Positions 58,201 to 64,000 of a stretch of DNA of 64,000 bases are shown one piece after another. Location: contig JAPDFW010000091.1 in assembly GCA_028826165.1 (NCBI GenBank), positions 153,501 through 217,500 on the forward strand, given 5' to 3'. The position numbers and the translations under genes are program-made. Position 1 is the first letter of the stretch, and the number at the start of each line of letters is the position of its first letter. The DNA comes from Anaeramoeba ignava (taxonomy: Eukaryota > Metamonada > Anaeramoebidae). The notes beneath the pieces are model-generated. The model did no database searches. It was not told the DNA's origin and worked only from the letters and a program-made list of their open reading frames with translations.

Positions 58201-61122
58201 GAAAATGGATTTGCAACATTTTCAGATTTAATTATTAATCCATATTTAGAATGGAACTATCAAAATCCCATTTTTGGGTGTGATGAAAAATCCAATGAAG
58301 TGGAAATGTCTGAAGTGTGGATAACTAATCTGTGATTCTTTTCAATAAATTGGAATCCCATGGTATTGTATTTTGGATGAGGCTATCACATTTAATGGAA
58401 AAAGATATTTTGGTTCATTTATTGTTCAACTTCTTGCTTCCTCAATTCCAATTTCTGGAAAACCAATAATTGCTGAAACTTATTCATTATATCCAGATGA
58501 ACCAAACACTTGCAAAATAGATCCTTCAACTTCAATTCAAACAACTGATGAAAATGGAATTGCAGTTTTTAATTTAATCATCGAATCAGGAACTTCAGAA
58601 TATTGTTACATCCGTTTTTCTTATTATGATAGTCTTTATTCTGAATCCATTGAAACATATATCCTAAATCCGATTGAAAAAGTAATCATACAATCTGAAA
58701 ATATCCCAAATGAATTGGAAATGGGAGAAACTTTTTCAGTAAAAATTGAAATAACATTTAAGGAAGATTATGAAAAGATGAAAAATATTTCTTTTCCAAT
58801 TCAAATTATTACAAAATGTTCAAATGCTTCTTATTCAAGTGATAATATGATGACAAATGTAAATGGAGAAACAATTTTAAACAATTTAAAATTTGATTCA
58901 GTTTCAGGAGATGAAGAATGTTTAGATAAAGAAACAAAAGTAAAAGCAGAAATTGCATTTTCAGTTTTAGGAATTCAATCAGATTTTCAAACAATTTTAA
59001 TTCCTTCTCCTGATAAAATTGATGCTAGAAAAGCAATGGATTCACTTAAACAATCAATTCTTTTTTGGGTTGTTAGTTTATGTCTTATTTTCCCATTTGT
59101 TCTTAATTCAACAAAAAATCATAATATTATTACATTTATTGTTATTATTGGATTAATTGCAGTTTTACTTGCTTTTATTACTAAATTAATTCCAAAAGCA
59201 GATAAAATTGAAACAAGACAATTTGTTGCTTTATCAGCTTTTGAAGCAATTCTTATTAGCATTTCTCTTTTGATTTTATTGATTATTATTTTATCAAGAT
59301 TTATTCCAAAATTTAGAAAATTAATTGAAAAAACATTTTTTACTCATGAAAGAATATCAAATTATTTTATTCTTTTCAAAAAATTACTTCCAATAGGAGC
59401 AAAAAAATCATTAAAATTTAAAGAAATTGAACAACTCTTTATTAATAAAAAAATTTATTCAGAATCAGAATCAGATAAAGATAAAGAATCAGATAAAGAA
59501 AAAGATAAAGATAAAGATAAAGATAAAGATAAAGATAAAGATAAATATGAAATTGAATTAGAATCTTTTTCAGAAAATGAAAAATTGAAAGAAAATATTA
59601 AAGAGAAGAAATTTTCACAATTAACAGAAACAGAAATTCAATTTGTGATTGAAAAATATTCTCAAAATTTAGAAAATCAAAATCAAAATCAAAAAGAAAA
59701 TGAAAATGAAAAGAAATCAAAAAATAAATGTTCAATTTTTTGGAATTGGATTGTTGGATTATTCAAAAATTAATCAAAAAAATCAAATCAAAATTTGAAG
59801 AAAAACCAAATCCACATAAAGAATATGAAAATTATTTTGATTTTTATTATCCACAAAGAATGATTGCTTCATTTTGGCTTTGGATTGTATTAGTTATTTT
59901 ATTGATTTTACTTGTAACAAAATTAATAAGAAATGCATGTTTAAGTGTTCAATTATATAGACAAGAAATTATTTCAAATGTTCAAAAAAGTAATTGTTAT
60001 GAAGATAAACCAAATATGAATGATTATTTCTATACAATGTCAGTTTCTTTAATTGAAATACTTCGAGAACTTAATTCAAGTTGTTCAACTAATCCAAATC
60101 CTTTTCCAAGTTCATTTTCAAGATTTGTTTATTCATTTTCAAGAACAAAAACTAATCAAATTATTAATTCAATTTCAATTATTTCAGGAATTTCAGCATT
60201 AATTGCATTTATTATTCTTCTTTTACTTTGGAGATCAATTTTCAATTTATATAAGAAAAGAATAATGATTTTAAGACAAGGAAAAAAACCATTTCCAGAG
60301 TTTAATACAGCAAATCCAGTTAAAGTAACTTCATATACAAATTTACAAGTTTGGTTAGGATTAATTTCATTTCTTTTAGCTTGGATTTTTGTTTTCATAA
60401 TTTTATTTATTATTCCAGCAATTTATTGGTTTGTTTCAAAAGAATTTCTTTATATGTTATTAAGATATTTGTTATATTTTATCATAATTGTTATTGTTTA
60501 TCAAATTATTTTTGGAATTCTTATTCAAAAAATAATGATGAAATATTTCACTGATAAAAAGAAAATAATTGATAGAACAGCATTTTCAATTTATGATTTT
60601 CTTAAATTTTTTATGACAATATTTTCAGGAGCAACTTCATCAATTAAAAAATTATTTGGAATTGGAGGAGGATCAATTTTATCAATATTCAGACTTGATG
60701 ATAAAACAAAATTTGATGAATCTTATGCAGCAATGATGTTAATTGATCATGAAATAAATAATCCAATTCTCAGAATTTTTTCAAATTATTTAATTCAATT
60801 TGTTAGTTCAAGAAAGATAATATTTCAAAAAAGAATTTCAAAAGAAAACAATGAAAATCTTGAAGATACAGAACAAGAACAAGAACTTAATGTTATTAAA
60901 TATCATCCAATTACTCATGAACCAATTCAAAAAGAAAAAATTAGAAAAATATTTTTACTTCTTCTTACACTTTCATCAAACAAAAATTTAAAAGAATTAA
61001 GAAAAAAAGCAATTAAAATTGAAAAAAGAAAACAAAAATTCCAGAAAGAAAAAGAAGAAAAAATGCAAAGAATGGTTCAAAAAAATTTAAAACAAAAAGA
61101 AGAAAGTAAAAAAGAGAAATAA
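52208..61122 (+). CDS. Giant surface protein: signal peptide, propeller-like repeats, membrane spans, Ig-like repeats, C-terminal multi-span region
   Basis: Exon 1 (52208..54686) has a signal peptide (MKIILFFCFSFTILISF), about ten ~45-residue repeats with a YFIDSS..IFKIDLSTF pattern (beta-propeller type, many N-glycosylation sites), a Pro/Thr stalk (NPPNPTPTPNP), one membrane span, a Lys-rich loop and a second span. GT..AG introns then lead through 54756..54819, 54880..55174 and further exons to 57.4 kb, 57.5-58.3 kb and 58.4-61.1 kb. These encode Ig-like repeats of invasin type (VQVQDEFGKAIPNKLITL, TDQNGFVVL) and a C-terminal region with several helices and a DKDKDK linker. One-base frame breaks lie near 53741 (T run) and 59765 (A run), and one exon junction near 55610-55655 is unresolved. 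Function unknown; adhesion or sensing is inferred. Confidence 0.7.
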
Positions 61123-61208
61123 TTTTTTTTTCTTTTTTTCAAATTCCACTTTTTTTTTTTTCAAATTTTCAAAAAGAAAATAAAAAGAAAATAAAAAGAA
61201 AATAAAAA

Positions 61209-63362
61209 TTATTTTTTATTAAGAAAAATTCGAATAATTCCATCAAAATCACAACTAATAATAATCATTCCAGAAATTGAATTTTGATTTTCTTTTTGAT
61301 TTTCTTTTTCTTTTTCTTTTTCTTTTTCTTTTTCTTTTTCTTTTTCTTTTCTGGATTTAAATAAACTTCACAAATATTTTTTGGAACAAAAGTTGCTGAA
61401 GTAACAATATTTTTTGAAACAGAAATCTTTTCATTACAAATATTTCTATATTGAAAATTAGATTTCTTTATATTTTTTCGAGGATCTTTTTCCCAAATAT
61501 AAAAATTTCCATCTTCAGAACCACAAATTATTAAATCATTATATCTATTTTTACAATAAAATAAATTTTAGATTAAAATAAATTTTGAAATCAAAATTTT
61601 GGAATAAAATAAATTTTTACGAGAGAAAAGCCTTAATTTGATTTTTTGAATTTTGATGACCTTGATATTTTCGAACTAAAGAATAATCATACATTTGATA
61701 TAATCTTATCCTGGAATCATTTGATGTAAAAATAATTTCTTTATCATCATGAGTAAATTCAATATTTGTAATTTTTTTTCCATGAGAATTTTTTCCTCTT
61801 CTTGAACGAACATGAATTCTTGTGATATATTCCAATTTCTTTAGAAAGGGAATTAAAATAAATATTTAATATTTTTACAAATATTTTTATGAATATTTTT
61901 ATGAATATTTTTATTTAATATTTTTATTTAATATTTTTATAAATATTTTTATAAAATTTTTTTTATTGAATGAATATTTTTATGAATATATTTAATAAAT
62001 ATTTTTATGAATATTTTTATTTAATATTTAATCTGAATATTTTTATGAATATTTAATATTTGATCTAAATATTTAATATTTTTAATTTTAAATTTAATAT
62101 TTAATATTTAATATTAAATATTTGAAATATTTTTATATTTAATATAAAATATTTTTTAATATATTTAATATTTTTAATATTTTTATTTAATATTTAATAT
62201 TTAATATTAATAACTATTTAATATTTTTGAATATTTAATATTTTAATGAATATTTTTTTATGGGAATATTTTTATAATATTTTAATATTTAATATTTATA
62301 TTTTTAATATATTTAATATTTTTTAATATTTTTATTTAATAAATATTTTTTTATTTAATATTTTTTAAATTTTATTTTTATGAATATTTAATATTTATTT
62401 TATAAAAATTTTTAAATATTGAATCATAAAAATGGACAATATGCAATTATATTCCCAGAATTACTAAAACAAGTAGTAGTAATAAGTTCTTGTGTATCAC
62501 AATAAAAAAGAATTTTATTATCTTTCAAATCCCAAAGACGAACTTTCTCATCAAAACAACCAGTAAGAAAAATAGAATCATCAGAAGGATGAATTTGAAC
62601 AGAAGTAACAAAATCAGGATGCTGGAATATCAACTCACATTTCTTATTATTTTGATTCCATTTTCTGACTGTTTTATCAATTGAAGCAGTTAATATAATT
62701 CCGTTGCTTCCCCAAGAAATATCCAAAATATCTCCAGAATGACCTTCGAATTCATAAATGGGATCAGTTTGAATCAAAGGCAGTTCAAGAGCAATTGCTT
62801 CTTGCAAATTTTCTTCGTTTTGTTTTTCTTTGATTTTGTTGCGCATTTTTCGATCCAAATGCAAGTGATTTGAGTTTTGAGTTGAAAAATCATCAGCCAT
62901 TTTGATTTTTTTTTCAAGAGAAGAAACAATTTTTTTTTGCTCATTGAATTGCTGTTGTTGAGTTTGAAGGATTTTCCAGATGCGAAGGATAGTGTCCTGT
63001 CCTCCAGTTGCTATTTGAAGGGATTTTTCGTTGAACTTAACAACCCAAATAGGTCCTGTGTGTTTTTTTATTTCCTGAATGCAGTATACTTTATTAAATA
63101 GAGCTGCTTTTTTTTTGTGAGGAATTGATTCGAAAAGATTCATTCCTTTTATCTTGTTAATGTTCTCTTTTGTGAATCTTCTGTTTTTTTCAGGTCCATA
63201 TAAAACGTTTGGATCAAATCCTTTTTCGATTTTTTCGTCAATTTCTTCTATTTTGAAAATTTCGTTTGTGTCGATATTTTTGATGAAATTGTTGTTTTGT
63301 TTTTGTTCTTGTTCTTGTTCTTGTTGATTTGTGTTTTTTATATTTTGAGAATTATTTGACAT
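61209..63362 (-). CDS. WDR44: WDR44-like WD40 protein (Rab11-binding type)
   Basis: Exons 63362..~62440, 61838..61621 and 61544..61209. Exon 1 has an N-terminal Gln/Asn-rich part, a NRRFTKENINKIKGMN segment, then WD repeats: KHTGPIWVVKF..DTILRIWKI, EGHSGDILDISW..DKTVRKWN and HPDFVTSVQIHP..DEKVRLWDL. Exon 3 (YITRIHVRSRRGKNSHGKKITNIEF...NDSRIRLY...YQGHQNSKNQIKAF) and exon 4 (CGSEDGNFYIWEK) match WDR44, a Rab11 effector on recycling endosomes. The junction after exon 1 lacks an in-phase donor and a short piece (NGxCYFY in relatives) seems missing. In exon 4 a (GAAAAA)n run has a four-base A stretch (61347-61350) where five are needed, giving a one-base frame break. Confidence 0.8.
61839..62440 (-). 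repeat. WDR44 intron of TTTAATATTTTTATGAATA units
   Basis: About 590 bp of ATTTTTATGAATATTTAATA-type irregular repeats, noisier than other introns. Confidence 0.7.
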
Positions 63363-63713
63363 TTAATGAAAGAAGAAGAAAGAAAAAAATGAAAAAAAAT
63401 TTTTTTCTTCTTTTTTTTTTTTTTTTTAAATTGATTACAAATCTAAATAAATATATAAATAAGAATATAAACAAATATATAAATAAATATATAAATTAAA
63501 ATATATAAATAAAAATTGATTAAAAAGTGGAATAAAAAATTGATTAAATATATAAATAAATATATAAATAAATATATAAATAAATATATAAAAAATAAAA
63601 ATTGATTAAAAAAAATTAAAGTCAAAAATAAATATATAAATAAATATATAAATAAATATAAATAAATATATAAATAAATAGCAAATAAATAAATATATAA
63701 ATAAATATATTTT
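63363..63713. repeat. WDR44 upstream region and ATAAATATAT repeat
   Basis: AAAAAAATGAAAAAAAA near 63385 (TTTTTTTTCATTTTTTT on the WDR44 sense strand) is the common upstream element; from 63440 on, ATATAAATAAAT decamers dominate. Confidence 0.6.
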
Positions 63714-64000
63714 AAACTGTTTTAAATAAATAAATAAATATAAATCCGTAAATAAAAAATAAAAAAAATAATCCAAAAAAAAATATAAAAATAAATTTGA
63801 ATCAAAAGTTCATATAAATAAATATACAAATTCTTCGTTTTGTTTTTTTTATTTTGTTGCGCATTTTTCGATCCAAAAAGTGAACAAAAGTTTTGATTGA
63901 AAAATCATAAATAAATTTGATAAATAAAAACAATATGAAATAAATATAGTTTGAAAAATTATAAAAAAAGGATAAATCCTGTCCTCCATAACTAAATGAA
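63714..64000 (-). pseudogene. Decayed partial copy of WDR44 exon 1
   Basis: Islands matching 62665-63015 in the same order and orientation: ACTGTTTTA (63716), AATCCGT (~63744), TTTGAATCAAA (~63796), AAATTCTTCGTTTTG (~63829), TTTTGTTGCGCATTTTTCGATCCAAA (split here by position: 63851-63877), TTGAAAAATCAT (~63898) and TCCTGTCCTCCA (63978-63989). Between them the exon's more GC-containing bases are replaced by ATAAATAAATAT sequence. No frame survives. It is either a duplicate being overwritten by simple repeat or an assembly artefact. Confidence 0.65.

Overview
This is a eukaryotic nuclear fragment from a protist with an extremely AT-rich genome (most non-coding DNA is A/T simple sequence, while exons keep recognisable codons). 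Genes are dense and carry many introns with GTAAAT/GTAAAA/GTAAGT donors and TTTAG/AATAG acceptors. Exons were rebuilt here by reading across introns and requiring matching phase and family similarity; none has been checked against transcripts. Expanded lineage-specific families (myristoylated PAS proteins, RCC1-BTB proteins), Asn/Glu/Gln/Lys-rich low complexity and a SCOT-type CoA-transferase fit an anaerobic amoeba of the Anaeramoeba type. That assignment is an inference from family content and style, not proven by the sequence.

Layout. 1-2.5 kb: C-terminal part of a CCDC22 (Commander complex) gene. 2.7-4.1 kb: RNF170-like RING E3 ligase. 4.3-5.7 kb: active rhomboid protease. 5.8-7.7 kb (minus): myristoylated AGC-type kinase. 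8.7-24.9 kb: a tandem family of five PAS plus coiled-coil genes on the minus strand, with two frameshifted RCC1-BTB genes (plus) between the first two, and a ~148-bp satellite-like array of 16 units between the last two. 25.4-28.9 kb: syntaxin-6-like Qc-SNARE with a 2.3-kb repeat intron. 29.0-29.9 kb (minus): TALE homeodomain protein. 30.4-33.2 kb (minus): GPR180/TMEM145-type receptor in seven exons, one of 13 bp. 33.3-34.3 kb (minus): Trm10 tRNA methyltransferase. 34.5-38.1 kb: succinyl-CoA:3-ketoacid (or acetate:succinate) CoA-transferase. 38.3-42.7 kb: 810-residue FYVE protein with unrecognised flanking domains. 42.9-45.0 kb: Mo25/CAB39. 45.1-50.5 kb: three intact tandem RCC1-BTB-BTB genes. 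50.5-52.2 kb: a long (TTA)n microsatellite passing into (TTTA)n, ending just before the next ATG. 52.2-61.1 kb: one giant surface protein gene (propeller-like repeats, Ig-like repeats, several membrane spans). 61.2-63.4 kb (minus): WDR44-like WD40 protein. 63.7-64.0 kb: a decayed partial copy of the WDR44 exon.

Themes. Many conserved genes concern endomembrane traffic and surface signalling (CCDC22, syntaxin-6-like SNARE, FYVE, WDR44, rhomboid, RNF170). Nearly every long intron is filled with its own private simple repeat. Several otherwise conserved genes carry one-base frameshifts, mostly in homopolymers, so sequencing indels must be weighed against real decay. A TTTTTCATTTTT element lies just upstream of the start codon in most genes and resembles a metamonad initiator.
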